Assembly: GCF_025685575.1 (NCBI RefSeq)
Contig: NZ_JAGSYD010000002.1
Span: forward strand, 682,001-746,000
Direction: 5' to 3'
Length of the DNA: 64,000 nt
Source of the DNA: Granulicella cerasi
Lineage (GTDB): Bacteria > Acidobacteriota > Terriglobia > Terriglobales > Acidobacteriaceae
Position numbers and translations under genes: made by a program. This document shows, piece by piece, positions 33,343-43,568 of this stretch (within the stretch, counting starts at the first letter, position 1; the number at the start of each line of letters is the position of its first letter). Under the pieces are notes generated by a model that was not told the DNA's origin, searched no databases, and was given only the letters and a program-made list of their open reading frames with translations.

Positions 33343-35196
33343 TTGAGTTTCTATCCCCAAACCGCCGCCGCCACGCCTCCTCGCGAACAAGGCGATCGCC
33401 ATTCGGTAGGTCGCACCGTCCGCGCTCTGCTCCGCCCCGCGATGCTGCGGCGCGGCCTGCGCACCGGTCCCGGTCGCACTCTCGTCGAGTTCGTCATCCT
33501 GCTCTTCGTCGGAGGCTACTTCCTGCTCTTTGGCCTCGTGCCGTGGGTCGGCGGAGCGCAGATCGGCCTCGTCGGCGCTGACGAGCCTCGCTACGCGCAA
33601 ATCGCGCGCGAGATGCTCGAAGCGCACTCCGAGGACTGCCACGTAGTCCACGCACGAATGATTCCGAACTCGCTGCGTCCCCAAAAACTACACGCCAGCT
33701 ATGTCTGCATCGTCGGTGGCACCATCACGCCGATCCTCTACGGCAAGCCGTGGCTCGAAAAACCCGCGCTCTACTACTGGCGCGCGATGGGCTTCTTCAA
33801 GGAGTTTGGCGTCAGCGACTGGTCGGCACGACTGCCCTCCGCCAGTGGTGCAGCAGCGCTCATCATCCTCGCGTTCCTTCATCTGCGACGGTTCCGTCCC
33901 GGCGGACATCTCGACGCCGCGCTCATCATGGTTTCGGCTGCGGCCATCGTCGGCTTCGCGCGCGGTGCCTCCACTGACATGCAACTCGCCGCGCCATTCT
34001 GTATAGGAATGCTCGGCTGGTACGCCTGGTATGAGACGGGCAAGAAATTCTGGCTCTTCGATCTCTACTTCTTCGGCGCCTTCGCCACGCTCGCCAAAGG
34101 CCCGGTGGCGCCCTTCATGGCGCTGGCGATCATCTGCTGCTTCCTCGGCCTGCGCAAAGAATGGTCGGCGCTGCGTCGCACCATCTGGCTGCCCGGCATC
34201 CTGCTTTACTTTGCGATGGTGCTGCCCTGGTACATCGCGGTACAACGCCGCAACCCGGGCTTCTTCCGCGAATTCTTCCTGCAGCACAACCTCGAGCGCT
34301 ATACGACAAACCTGTACCAGCACCACCAGCCCTGGTACTACTACGTCATCGTGCTCATCCTCGGCCTGATGCCGTGGACCGCGCTCTCCTTCCGCGCGCT
34401 CGCCAACGGCATTGCCACTTCCGTCGCCGAGTGGAAGGTGCGCCACAAGCCGGCTCGCTACGTAGGACACGTTCGCGCAGGCGATGCGTTCCCCGAGTTC
34501 CTCGTTCTGTGGACGCTCTTCCCCATCTTCTTCTTCTCGTTCTCCGGCTCGAAGCTGCCCGGCTATATTCTGCCGTCGATCCCGCCGCTCGCCATCCTGA
34601 CCGGAGATTACCTCTACCGCATCCGCCGCATCGGCATCTCCACCTGGTTGCTCTACACGCACGCTACGCTCACCGCGATCCTTACCTTCGTGCTGCTGCT
34701 TTGCCCGCAGTACATGGTGTACCAGCGCATTGTGCCGCAGAGGGGCCCGATGGCCGTAGCGATCATCGGCGCGCTCGCTACCGGGGCCTTGATCGTGCTC
34801 GTGGTGCGTCGCTGGGGAACCGCGCGCATCCGTACGGTCACGCTCATCCCGCTCGCGCTGCTGCTCTTCTTCCTGTTGGGCTTGAACGGTCGTCTGCTCG
34901 ACCTGAACTACTCCGCACGCCCGCTTGCAGAGGCCATCGCGCAGGCAGCGCCCGAGGTGCAGACCGTTGCCGTGCATGACGTCCGCCGCGACCTAGATTA
35001 CGGCCTGGCGTTCTACCGCAACCAGATCATCGAGCACTACCGCACCGATGGCGTACCGGACACCACACACATCCTGGTGATCCCCACGCGCGAGGCTGAG
35101 CAGCTACCGGTGATCGTCCCCGATCGCGTGTACCAGCAGCTCTTCCTCTACGACACGCAAGGCCTCGCGGTCTATAAGGTCTACGCGAAGAAGTAG
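33343..35196 (+). CDS. Family 39 glycosyltransferase (ArnT/PMT-like)
   Basis: This 617-residue integral membrane enzyme has about 11-12 hydrophobic segments and the GT39 hallmark region (DEPRYAQIAREML) in the first extracellular loop, at about residues 80-92, where the catalytic aspartate lies. Members transfer a sugar from a polyprenyl-phosphate donor to lipid A or protein. The donor is unknown. It starts at TTG (33343); no closer ATG precedes the first membrane segment. It ends 4 nt from the converging histidine kinase gene. Confidence 0.9.
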   Translation: MSFYPQTAAATPPREQGDRHSVGRTVRALLRPAMLRRGLRTGPGRTLVEFVILLFVGGYFLLFGLVPWVGGAQIGLVGADEPRYAQIAREMLEAHSEDCHVVHARMIPNSLRPQKLHASYVCIVGGTITPILYGKPWLEKPALYYWRAMGFFKEFGVSDWSARLPSASGAAALIILAFLHLRRFRPGGHLDAALIMVSAAAIVGFARGASTDMQLAAPFCIGMLGWYAWYETGKKFWLFDLYFFGAFATLAKGPVAPFMALAIICCFLGLRKEWSALRRTIWLPGILLYFAMVLPWYIAVQRRNPGFFREFFLQHNLERYTTNLYQHHQPWYYYVIVLILGLMPWTALSFRALANGIATSVAEWKVRHKPARYVGHVRAGDAFPEFLVLWTLFPIFFFSFSGSKLPGYILPSIPPLAILTGDYLYRIRRIGISTWLLYTHATLTAILTFVLLLCPQYMVYQRIVPQRGPMAVAIIGALATGALIVLVVRRWGTARIRTVTLIPLALLLFFLLGLNGRLLDLNYSARPLAEAIAQAAPEVQTVAVHDVRRDLDYGLAFYRNQIIEHYRTDGVPDTTHILVIPTREAEQLPVIVPDRVYQQLFLYDTQGLAVYKVYAKK

Positions 35197-35200
35197 TCTG

Positions 35201-36559
35201 CTACTCCAGCGGCAACTGAAGCACTACACACAACCCACCGCCAGCGCACTTCTCTGCATACACCATGCCTCCATGCAGGTCGACGATGCGTCGCGTGATC
35301 GACAACCCCAGGCCAGAGCCCTTGACGTCGTGCTCGCGCGCTTCCGAGACGCGGAAGAACGGATCGAAGAGCTTGCGCAGCACGTCATCGGGTACACCCG
35401 GTCCACAATCCTCCACGACGACCTCGCACATCACGCGGCCCTGCACATTGCGGCGCGCCGCACGAACCACCACCGCTGTTCGCGGCGCGGTATAGTGCAC
35501 AGCGTTGCGGACAACATTCTCCAGCGCACTGCGTAGAAGGTTCGCGTCTCCCGGCAGCACGATCGCGTCCGACATTTCGACACGAACGTGCTTGTCCTCG
35601 GACTGCGCCTCAAAGGAAGCATCCTGAGCGAGGCTTTCGAGCATCGACCGCAGCTCGATCCTCTCCCGCGCCATTGAAGAAGGCTGCATGTCCAGCCGCG
35701 TCAGCAACAGGATCTGCCCGATCATCGCGTTCATGCGCTCGACGTCGGTCTCCATGCGATCGAGGACATCCATCTCGCCGCGCCTCATCAACTCCAGCGA
35801 AACCGAGATGCGCGTGAGTGGCGAACGCAGCTCATGCGAGATGTCCGCGAGCATTTCCTGTCGGCGCTCAATCAGCACCTGCATGCGCTCGGCCATCTGG
35901 TCGAACGCCTTCGCTGTGTCTGCAATCTCATCTTCGCGCGGCGACACCGCAGGCAGCACGCGCGTGCTGAGGTCTCCGCTCGCCAGTCGCAGCGCACCCG
36001 CCTGCAGCGCACGCATCGGAGCCACAATATGCCGCGTCAACAACACGCAGAGCAACGCCGCAATCAACGCAGCGAGCAGCAGACGCACACCGATCGGCCG
36101 CGCAAACGTGCCATCGAGGAAGCCACCCAACTTCGGATGAATCTCGATCACGAAATAGTACCGCTGCCCATTCGAGATCAGCGGCGTTGAGGTCACCCAC
36201 ACGCGCCCGAGGCGCTGCCTGGACTCACCCGTCCTGCGACTCGCTTCGAGAACCACTCCAATGTTCGGCGGCACCGGGCGCGACGATACGCTACGCCCTT
36301 GCGCATCGAGCAACGCCGCATTCATCGTGGAAGATTTATCGATGATGTCCAGGTAGCGGTCAAGCGAAGCCTCGCCACCGCTCGTGTAGAAATCAATCGC
36401 GGTATGCGCGTAGAGGTCCTGCGTCATCCGCGTCCAGCGCGTGCCAATCGGGCGCGAGCCTGTGAGCAGTGTCACCGCGACCACCAACACCGCGCTCGCT
36501 GCGAAGGTCAGCCAGAACCAGCCAAAAATCTTCACATACAGCGAGCGAAAGATCCTCAC
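35201..36559 (-). CDS. Sensor histidine kinase, CpxA-like
   Basis: A 452-residue membrane sensor. A hydrophobic N-terminus (about 10-30), a periplasmic region, a second membrane segment (about 160-185), a HAMP domain (about 185-238) and a histidine kinase core follow. The phosphoacceptor is His242 in DISHELRSPLTRI; the N box is NVVRNAVHYT, with G boxes DCGPGVPD and GSGLGLSI. GTG start overlaps the response regulator stop (GTGA). It is encoded downstream of the regulator and resembles the envelope-stress pair CpxRA in arrangement. Confidence 0.93.
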   Translation of the reverse strand: MRIFRSLYVKIFGWFWLTFAASAVLVVAVTLLTGSRPIGTRWTRMTQDLYAHTAIDFYTSGGEASLDRYLDIIDKSSTMNAALLDAQGRSVSSRPVPPNIGVVLEASRRTGESRQRLGRVWVTSTPLISNGQRYYFVIEIHPKLGGFLDGTFARPIGVRLLLAALIAALLCVLLTRHIVAPMRALQAGALRLASGDLSTRVLPAVSPREDEIADTAKAFDQMAERMQVLIERRQEMLADISHELRSPLTRISVSLELMRRGEMDVLDRMETDVERMNAMIGQILLLTRLDMQPSSMARERIELRSMLESLAQDASFEAQSEDKHVRVEMSDAIVLPGDANLLRSALENVVRNAVHYTAPRTAVVVRAARRNVQGRVMCEVVVEDCGPGVPDDVLRKLFDPFFRVSEAREHDVKGSGLGLSITRRIVDLHGGMVYAEKCAGGGLCVVLQLPLE

Positions 36560-37293
36560 GCGGCCTCTCCGCCGGTGTACGCATAGCCTGCGCCGCGAAG
36601 GCTTTGAATGCGCTCTTTGCCTTCGTACATCGCGCCCAGCTTCTTCCGCAGATTGCTCACGTGGTTATCGACGCTGCGGTCAAAGGCTCCCACCGGTCTA
36701 CCGAGGCACACCTCCGCGATCTCATCACGCGAAACCACACGCCCATACGAGCGGATCAGCAGCAACAGGATTTCGTATTCGGTTCCCGTCAGCGCGACCT
36801 CACGGCCTTGCTGCTGCACTCGGCGTGACGCCACATCAATCACGAGGTCGCCCATCTCCATCGAAGAAGGAGCCGCCGCCACGGGCCCTCGGCGCTTCAA
36901 CACGGAGCGCATGCGCGCCACCAGCTCTCGAACGTGAAAAGGCTTCGGCAGATAATCATCCGCGCCCGCTTCCAGGCCGGAGATGCGGTCCTTCTCATCG
37001 CCGCGCGCGGTCAGCATGATCACCGGCACCTCGGACTCCACGCGGATGCGCCGCAACAACACACGGCCGTCGCCGCCCGGAAGCATCACGTCCAGCACCA
37101 CCAGATCGAACGTCCCGTCGGTCGCGCGCGCATATCCATCCTTCGCGTCGTAAACCGGCGTTACCTCGAAGCCATCCATGCGCAGCAGGCGCTCGAGCCC
37201 CGCACAGAGCTCCCTGTCGTCATCCACCAGCAGCACGCGAGGCCGGGCCTTGCCTGCTTCCGCGTCCTGCGTCAACTTCTGCTCCATGGACAT
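36556..37293 (-). CDS. OmpR/PhoB-family response regulator
   Basis: This 245-residue regulator has a receiver domain (about 18-130) with acidic pocket LLVDDD, phosphoacceptor Asp68 in VVLDVMLPGGDG, the conserved Lys in PKPF, and a C-terminal OmpR-type winged helix (about 150-240) with YEILLLLIRSYGRVVSRDEI. It controls genes in response to the paired kinase 35201-36559. I chose the ATG at 37293; a second ATG two codons later is equally possible, and the extension to 37392 was rejected. Overlap with the kinase start shows translational coupling. Confidence 0.94.
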   Translation of the reverse strand: MSMEQKLTQDAEAGKARPRVLLVDDDRELCAGLERLLRMDGFEVTPVYDAKDGYARATDGTFDLVVLDVMLPGGDGRVLLRRIRVESEVPVIMLTARGDEKDRISGLEAGADDYLPKPFHVRELVARMRSVLKRRGPVAAAPSSMEMGDLVIDVASRRVQQQGREVALTGTEYEILLLLIRSYGRVVSRDEIAEVCLGRPVGAFDRSVDNHVSNLRKKLGAMYEGKERIQSLRGAGYAYTGGEAA

Positions 37294-37454
37294 TTCCTTC
37301 GCTTCAGTGTCACACCAACCGGCAACCCGCTCCAAGCGCCGAATGTAAGGAAGTGCATGTGTCTTTGCCGGGCAAACCTTCAACCGCTGCACGGCGCGGA
37401 ACCAGCGTAGTATTCACTCTCGCGCGACACTCTCTGCGATACTGCCAAACAAGC

Positions 37455-38438
37455 ATGTCCCTCGCCGAGCCATCTGTCGACGTCCTCGATCTGCGCCACT
37501 TTTCCGGCGCACAGCTTGCCCCGCTGCTGCGCGACGAGGCCGAGCGCTGGCAGGCCCGACTGCACTGGCAATATGACTCCGCCGCCACCCTCTTGCTCGA
37601 GTACCTGAACACCCGCGTATTGCCCGGATACGCGGCTTACGACCGCGCTACACGCAGCGTCGTCGGCTATGGCTTCTGCGTCTACGAGGCGAACAAAGCA
37701 GTGCTCGGCGATATCTACGCCTTCGACGAAGCAGAAGGTCGCCCGAGCCCCCTCGTCAACAGGCTGCTGGACCATCTGCTCGAAATGCTGATGGCTTCAC
37801 CCGGCATCGATCGCATCGAATCGCAGCTGCTTATGTACCCGCCGGGGTCTTTCGCTCCAACACTGGACCGCTACGGCTTCCAAAGCTTCCCGCGTCAGTT
37901 CCTCATGGCGCCGCTCAGCGCACCGCAACTCCAGCAGCCAGCTATGCCGCTCGTTCCCGGATCCGGCCTGCGCCTCGAGCGTTGGCGCCCCGAGCACATG
38001 CACGGCGCGGCGGCCCTCATTCAGCGGTCCTATCAAGACCACGGCGATGCGCTCATCAACGACCAGTACCGCACCGTCGCCGGAGCAGAGCGCTTCCTGC
38101 ACAACATCATCCGCTTCCCGGGCTGTGGAGACTTTGACGCCGAGCATTCACTCGTCCTCGTCGACCAAAACTCCGGAAAGCCGCAGGCCCTGCTGCTCTG
38201 CTCGCGCGTTCATCAGGACACTGCACACATCACGCAACTGTGCATCGCGCCTTCGCTGCGAGGCCTCGGCCTTGGCCGCATGATGCTCACCATCTGCGCG
38301 CAACAACTTTGGCAGCGAGGCCTGCGCCATGTGTCGCTTACCGTCACAGAAGACAACGCGCAGGCGCTGAAGCTCTACAACTCACTCGGCTTCAGCCTGC
38401 TGCAACGCTTCGAAGCTATCGTCTGGAACAAGCGCTAG
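37455..38438 (+). CDS. GNAT-family acetyltransferase, two-domain
   Basis: The 327-residue protein ends with a GNAT fold: ITQLCIAPSLRGLGLGRMMLTICAQQL contains the acetyl-CoA-binding RGLGLG motif near residue 273, and VTEDNAQALKLYNSLGF follows. The N-terminal half (about 1-170) has weak GNAT features and may be a degenerate second copy, as in double-GNAT proteins. The substrate is unknown. ATG at 37455 was chosen; an upstream extension runs toward the divergent regulator. It converges on the amidase gene. Confidence 0.85.
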   Translation: MSLAEPSVDVLDLRHFSGAQLAPLLRDEAERWQARLHWQYDSAATLLLEYLNTRVLPGYAAYDRATRSVVGYGFCVYEANKAVLGDIYAFDEAEGRPSPLVNRLLDHLLEMLMASPGIDRIESQLLMYPPGSFAPTLDRYGFQSFPRQFLMAPLSAPQLQQPAMPLVPGSGLRLERWRPEHMHGAAALIQRSYQDHGDALINDQYRTVAGAERFLHNIIRFPGCGDFDAEHSLVLVDQNSGKPQALLLCSRVHQDTAHITQLCIAPSLRGLGLGRMMLTICAQQLWQRGLRHVSLTVTEDNAQALKLYNSLGFSLLQRFEAIVWNKR

Positions 38439-38477
38439 ACCACCCGCTGACACGCCGGATAAAACCCCGTCGGCTGG

Positions 38478-40646
38478 CTAGTTGTCATCGTTGCTGCTAT
38501 GCCCCACAGCCGCTCGCTGCGTTGCCATCTTCCGCTTCGATGAAGCCCCGTTGATGCCCTCAGCATAACGACGCACACCACCGAACAAGCTCTCCGCCAC
38601 ACGCTGACGATACTCCGGCGTACGCAGCTGCGCCGCATCGCGCGGGTTCGTCACAAACGAAATCTCCGCCAGAATCGATGGCATATTCGCACCGATCAGC
38701 ACCACGAACGGAGCCTTCTTCACTCCGCGATTCTTCAGCGCACCGTTGTTGCGCTCAAGCCCCGCATACAACGAATCATCCACATCACTCGCCAGTTCGC
38801 GACTCTCTTCGATCTTGTCCTTCAGCGCGATCTTCTTCACCAGATCGCTCAGCTCATGCACGCTCTGCGTCGACACCGCATTCTCTCTACCTGCCACGCG
38901 CATCGCATCCGGATCGCTCGTGAAGTTCAGGTAATACACCTCAACACCACGCGCCGTCGGATCACTCGACGAGTTCGCATGAACGGAGATGAACAGGTCG
39001 GCCTGCGCTTTGTTCGCAATCGCCGTACGCGTCTCGAGCGGAATGAACGTGTCATCCGCACGCGTGTACACAATCTCCGCACCGAGACGCTCGTGGCAAA
39101 GCTTCCCCAGACGCAGCGCTACATCGAGCACGACGTCCTTCTCCTGAATGCCATCCGCACCGAGCGTGCCCGAGTCATGCCCGCCATGCCCCGCATCGAT
39201 GACGATGCGTCCAATCTTCAAACCCAGCGCCCGCATCAATGACGTCTCGCCCGCAGCTGTGGGCGGAGCGACCTGCGCAGGCTCACCCGCGACATGCTTC
39301 GACGGCTTGGGTGAGGGCGCCACATCCGCGACATCCCTTGCCGTCTTCGATGAGATCGGGGCAGAGGTCGGCTTATGCGTCGCATTCACGCGTCCTGGCT
39401 GCGAACTTACCGCAGCCACATCCGGCGTCGTCGAACTCACGCTCGATACCACCGCATTCGGCACAGGCCTTGCGGCCGTGGCCTTCTGCGGAATCACCAC
39501 ACGCGGCGCGGCGACTTTGCTCGTCGTCGCCGGAGCCGTGCGCGAAGGCAGCCCGAAGCTATCGCCACCATCTGTCACAGCCATCGGCGGCAGGCTTGAG
39601 GTCTCCGTACTCTTTGCTCGCGGAGCTTCAACCACCGGCTCCCGCGGTACAGGCTTTGCAAGGCTCGCTTCCGGTTTCTCCGTGGGCACCACGGCATCAC
39701 CCGCAGGAGCGCTTTCGCCCTTGCCATGAATGTCGATGATCAAGCGATACGGATTCGGCAGCAAGAACGCCGAGTACTCGCTGACCTCATGCACATCGAG
39801 CACAACACGCGTCACATCATTCGAAAACTGCGCCGCGCGCATCTTTGTCAGGAAGCCATCATCGACGACGTTGAAGCTCTTGCCCACCAGCTCATGCGCC
39901 AGCTTCGCATGATGCAAGTCGAAGTAGATGCGGTCCGGATGCTCCACACGCGCCGCTTCGTACGTCACTTCATCGCCAAGGTCGATCACCACACGCGTAT
40001 AGCTCGGCGTGGACCAATGCCGTATCCCCGACACCAATGCCATCGGCTTCTTGCTATCACTCGGCGCAGCCTCCGCAACCGGCTCCGACTGCGGCTCCCG
40101 TGGCGTAGCCTTCGCACTCTTAGCGTCGAGGCTTTCAGCAGGCATCGTAGCCGCAGAAGCAGCCTCCGCATGCACCGGTCGATGATAATGATCATCCCCC
40201 GCCGCAGGGCCGTCGGCACTCGCTGCATCCGCGCTATCGCTACCCGCTGCAAACTTCGGCGCACTGCCGTCCTTCAACTGATCCAGCGTCACCGTCGCCG
40301 TCTCACGTGCAGCCAACGACCGCGGATACTGCTGTCGCAGAAACTCATACTGCCCCATCGCGTCGTTCAGGCTCTTGCCGTCCTGCAACTCGCGGCCCTG
40401 CTCGGCGAGCAACTCCGCCACCTGCTGCACCGCGCGCGAAGAATGAACATCCGCCGGGTTCGCATGGTAGATCGCGCGGAAGTTGTCCATCACGCGGCGA
40501 TACTCCGCCTTCGAGTGATGCGGCTGCGCCTCAAAGCTCTGCCGCGCCTGCAACGCCGCGTCCCACGCTCCACTCTGCGCACGGACACACAACGCGCACG
40601 CACACAGCAGCGCACCTACGAAGCGACGATGGCGAAGCCCGACCAT
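38478..40646 (-). CDS. amiC: N-acetylmuramoyl-L-alanine amidase with AMIN domain, AmiC-like
   Basis: A 722-residue secreted amidase. It has a signal sequence (MVGLRHRRFVGALLCACALCVRAQ), a helical N-terminal segment (about 25-110), an AMIN domain (about 205-320) for envelope targeting, a long Pro/Ala/Thr-rich linker (about 330-480), and an Amidase_3 domain (about 495-700). Zinc motifs IVIDAGHGGHDSGT, a Glu in QEKDVVLDVAL and SVHAN are intact, as is LAEISFVTN. It cleaves peptidoglycan at the septum, splitting daughter cells. The linker is unusually long. Confidence 0.92.
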   Translation of the reverse strand: MVGLRHRRFVGALLCACALCVRAQSGAWDAALQARQSFEAQPHHSKAEYRRVMDNFRAIYHANPADVHSSRAVQQVAELLAEQGRELQDGKSLNDAMGQYEFLRQQYPRSLAARETATVTLDQLKDGSAPKFAAGSDSADAASADGPAAGDDHYHRPVHAEAASAATMPAESLDAKSAKATPREPQSEPVAEAAPSDSKKPMALVSGIRHWSTPSYTRVVIDLGDEVTYEAARVEHPDRIYFDLHHAKLAHELVGKSFNVVDDGFLTKMRAAQFSNDVTRVVLDVHEVSEYSAFLLPNPYRLIIDIHGKGESAPAGDAVVPTEKPEASLAKPVPREPVVEAPRAKSTETSSLPPMAVTDGGDSFGLPSRTAPATTSKVAAPRVVIPQKATAARPVPNAVVSSVSSTTPDVAAVSSQPGRVNATHKPTSAPISSKTARDVADVAPSPKPSKHVAGEPAQVAPPTAAGETSLMRALGLKIGRIVIDAGHGGHDSGTLGADGIQEKDVVLDVALRLGKLCHERLGAEIVYTRADDTFIPLETRTAIANKAQADLFISVHANSSSDPTARGVEVYYLNFTSDPDAMRVAGRENAVSTQSVHELSDLVKKIALKDKIEESRELASDVDDSLYAGLERNNGALKNRGVKKAPFVVLIGANMPSILAEISFVTNPRDAAQLRTPEYRQRVAESLFGGVRRYAEGINGASSKRKMATQRAAVGHSSNDDN

Positions 40647-40760
40647 ATCCCTTCCAGTCTAGGTTTCGCACGCCGCCGCTCGCGCTGTGAATCGCGCCAC
40701 GTACCCCACCGGATACCCACGCATTGACACCACCAAAACCTCGCGTGCTGATCAACGCCC

Positions 40761-40795
40761 AAAACGAAAGCGGCTACGCATCACGCGCAGCCGCC
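40761..40795 (-). terminator. Rho-independent terminator after alaS
   Basis: On the minus strand, arm GCGGCTGCGC, a short loop and GCGTAGCCGC pair with one wobble, followed by TTTCGTTTT. It lies about 70 nt beyond the alaS stop (40865), past repeat copy C. Confidence 0.7.
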
Positions 40796-40815
40796 CCTTC
40801 CACTCACCACAAACC

Positions 40816-40856
40816 GGGTGCCCCAGGTCTCGCTTCTGAGACCTGGGTTCGCAGGA
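40816..40856 (+). repeat. Palindromic repeat copy C (short form)
   Basis: Nearly identical to copy A: GGGTGCCCCAGGTCTCG, a CTTCT-type loop, then GAGACCTGGGTTCGCAGGAT. It lies 8 nt past the alaS stop, so it may act on alaS mRNA ends. It has no long-form tail. Confidence 0.85.
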
Positions 40857-40864
40857 TCTCACCA

Positions 40865-43546
40865 CTACCCCAACAATTCCCCAACTACCTCAGCCGCAGC
40901 CTGCAACGTCGCATCCAGCGCCGCCACATCCGAGCCACCAGCCTCAGCCAGATCAGGACGTCCACCGCCCTTGCCGCCGACCTTCGCCGCCAGCGCACCA
41001 ACGACCTTGCCCGCCTGCACCTTGCCGGTGAGGTCCTTCGTCACGCCAGCAATCAGCGAAACCTTGCCCTCATCCGTCGCCGCGCCAAGCACTACGACGC
41101 CCGAGCCCAGCTTGCCGCGAAGCTCATCGACAAGGTTGCGCATCTGCGACTTATCCAACGCATCGACGCGCTGCGCGAGCACCTTCACGCCCTTCACTTC
41201 AACGGCATTGGAAGCCGCATCCGCCGTCGCTGCCGAAGCCGACTTCATGCGCATCTGCTCCAACTCACGACGCAGCTTCTTCAGCTCCTCATCCTGCGAA
41301 GTCAGTCGCGCCACCAGCGCCGAAGCACTCGCCTCACCTGCCACCTGCGACGCTACCTTAGACACCTCGGCATCGCGACGGAAAAGCTCCAGCGAACCCG
41401 CGCCCGTCACCGCTTCCACGCGACGCACGCCGCTCGACACACTCGATTCACCCACCAGCTTCAGCAGGCCAATCTCACCCGTCGCCGCAATGTGCGTGCC
41501 ACCGCAAAGCTCCGTCGAGAAGTCGCCAATCTTCACCACGCGCACGCGCTCGCCATACTTCTCGCCAAACAGCGCCATCGCGCCCAACTCATGCACAGCC
41601 ACATCAATCGGCACATCGACCATCGTCTGCACCGGCGTGTTCGCCAGAATCTGCGCGTTGACGATGTCCTCAATCTCCTGCAGCTCTTCCTCAGCCACAC
41701 CCGTAAAGTGCGAGAAGTCAAAGCGCAGACGACCCGGATCATTCAACGATCCCGCCTGCTTCACATGCGTGCCCAACACCTGTCGCAACGCTGCATGAAG
41801 CAGGTGCGTGCCCGTGTGATTACGCATCGTCGCATTGCGCACCCCAGCGTTCACCACGGTGTCCACCGTGTCGCCTACAGCGATCGTGTGCTTGGCTACC
41901 ACCTGATGCGCGAACACACCCTGCACCGGCTTCTTGCAGCCGCTCACCTCAGCCACAGCAGTCTGATGATCAGCCGCATAGAGCCAACCCACATCGCCCA
42001 CCTGTCCGCCCGAGTCCGCATAGAAGCTCGTCGCATCCAGCACAACCTCGCCGCGCTCGCCGGCCTTCAACTCGTTGGTGCCCACGCCATCCTTCACCAG
42101 CGCAATCACCTTCGCGCCATCGACACGCGTCGCGCCATAGCCTTCGAACACCGTCTGCGCGAGCTCGCGATACACCGGCGCCGCCGTCTTCTGCGATCCG
42201 CCCTTCCACGAAGCACGCGCACGCTGCTGCTCTTCCAACTTCGCGCGCTCAAACCCCTCGACATCGAACTCAATGCGCGCGTCACGCGCAGCATCGACCA
42301 TAAAGTCCAGCGGCATACCAAACGTCTCATACAGCGAGAACGCCTTCGCCCCATTTCGCAACACATCTTCGGTCATATTGCGCAGACCGAGCTCCAGCGT
42401 GCGCGCAAACTGTTGCTCTTCCGCCAGCACCACCTTCGCCACGCGCTCAGCGGACTCCACCAACTCCGGATAAGCCGTCTTCATCTCGTCACGCACAGCG
42501 AGAACCATCTCGTGCATGAACGGCTTCTCCTGCCCCAGCAATCGTCCATGACGAATGCCGCGACGAAGAATCTTGCGCAACACATACCCACGACCTTCAT
42601 TCGAAGGCAACACACCATCGCTGATGAGGAAGGTCGCGCAACGTGCGTGGTCTGCAATGATCCGCAGCGAAGGCGCACCCTTCGTATCGCTGATTGCAAG
42701 CTGATCCAACGACAGCTCCGACTGGAAGCCCGTCAGCCTTTGCGCTGCAGTAATCAGCGGTGTGAACAGATCGCTCTCGTAATTCGACAGCTTGCCCTGC
42801 AATACAGCCGAGATGCGTTCGAGCCCCATGCCCGTATCCACCGACTGCTTGGGCAGCGGCGTCAACGTGCCATCGCTCGAGCGATCGAACTGCATGAAGA
42901 CCAGGTTCCACACCTCGACATAGCGCTGATCGTCCTGCGGAAACGGCTTGTCCGTACCTGCTTCCTCTGCAGCCTCCACGCCGAGATCGTAGAAGATCTC
43001 CGAGCAAGGACCGCACGGCCCCGTATCGCCCATCTGCCAGAAGTTGTCCTTCGCTGGCATGCCGAAGATGCGGTCAGCAGGCACGCCCGTTTCGATCCAC
43101 ATCGCCTCGGCTTCGTCATCGCGCGGCACACTGTCGTTGCCTTCGAAGACGGTGACGTAAAGCTTGTCCTTCGGAATCCCAAACCAATCCGGCGAGGTCA
43201 GCAACTCCCACGCATACGCGATGGCGTCCTTCTTGAAGTAGTCGCCAAAGCTGAAGTTGCCAAGCATCTCAAAGAACGTGTGATGACGACGCGTGAAGCC
43301 GACGTTCTCCAGATCGTTATGCTTGCCACCGGCACGCACACACTTCTGCGACGTGGTTGCGCGCGTATACTCACGCTTCTCCGCGCCAAGGAACACGTCC
43401 TTGAACTGGTTCATACCCGCATTGGTAAACAGCAGGGTCGGATCATTGGCCGGAACCAGCGACGAAGAGTGCACACGACGGTGCCCCTTCCCTTCAAAAA
43501 ACCGCAGAAAATCTTCACGAATCTGATTGCCGGACAAGTTACGCAT
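40865..43546 (-). CDS. alaS: Alanyl-tRNA synthetase
   Basis: An 893-residue class II synthetase charging tRNA-Ala. The start [22 protein letters not shown] and motif-2/3 regions ([26 protein letters not shown]) are canonical. The editing domain has THLLH (in [12 protein letters not shown]) and CGGTH ([10 protein letters not shown]), the second zinc/editing sites. A C-terminal DHHA1 domain with [15 protein letters not shown] is intact. The ATG is at 43544-43546. Repeat C and a hairpin follow the stop. This is an essential gene of normal length. Confidence 0.97.
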   Translation of the reverse strand: MRNLSGNQIREDFLRFFEGKGHRRVHSSSLVPANDPTLLFTNAGMNQFKDVFLGAEKREYTRATTSQKCVRAGGKHNDLENVGFTRRHHTFFEMLGNFSFGDYFKKDAIAYAWELLTSPDWFGIPKDKLYVTVFEGNDSVPRDDEAEAMWIETGVPADRIFGMPAKDNFWQMGDTGPCGPCSEIFYDLGVEAAEEAGTDKPFPQDDQRYVEVWNLVFMQFDRSSDGTLTPLPKQSVDTGMGLERISAVLQGKLSNYESDLFTPLITAAQRLTGFQSELSLDQLAISDTKGAPSLRIIADHARCATFLISDGVLPSNEGRGYVLRKILRRGIRHGRLLGQEKPFMHEMVLAVRDEMKTAYPELVESAERVAKVVLAEEQQFARTLELGLRNMTEDVLRNGAKAFSLYETFGMPLDFMVDAARDARIEFDVEGFERAKLEEQQRARASWKGGSQKTAAPVYRELAQTVFEGYGATRVDGAKVIALVKDGVGTNELKAGERGEVVLDATSFYADSGGQVGDVGWLYAADHQTAVAEVSGCKKPVQGVFAHQVVAKHTIAVGDTVDTVVNAGVRNATMRNHTGTHLLHAALRQVLGTHVKQAGSLNDPGRLRFDFSHFTGVAEEELQEIEDIVNAQILANTPVQTMVDVPIDVAVHELGAMALFGEKYGERVRVVKIGDFSTELCGGTHIAATGEIGLLKLVGESSVSSGVRRVEAVTGAGSLELFRRDAEVSKVASQVAGEASASALVARLTSQDEELKKLRRELEQMRMKSASAATADAASNAVEVKGVKVLAQRVDALDKSQMRNLVDELRGKLGSGVVVLGAATDEGKVSLIAGVTKDLTGKVQAGKVVGALAAKVGGKGGGRPDLAEAGGSDVAALDATLQAAAEVVGELLG

Positions 43547-43568
43547 AGAGCTTTAGTTTATCAGCGAG

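Noticed and set aside
33688..34977. 429-codon minus-strand frame opposite the GT39 gene
   Set aside because: Its composition (Glu/Asp/Gly/Arg-rich) is typical of an antisense shadow; the plus strand has clear membrane segments.
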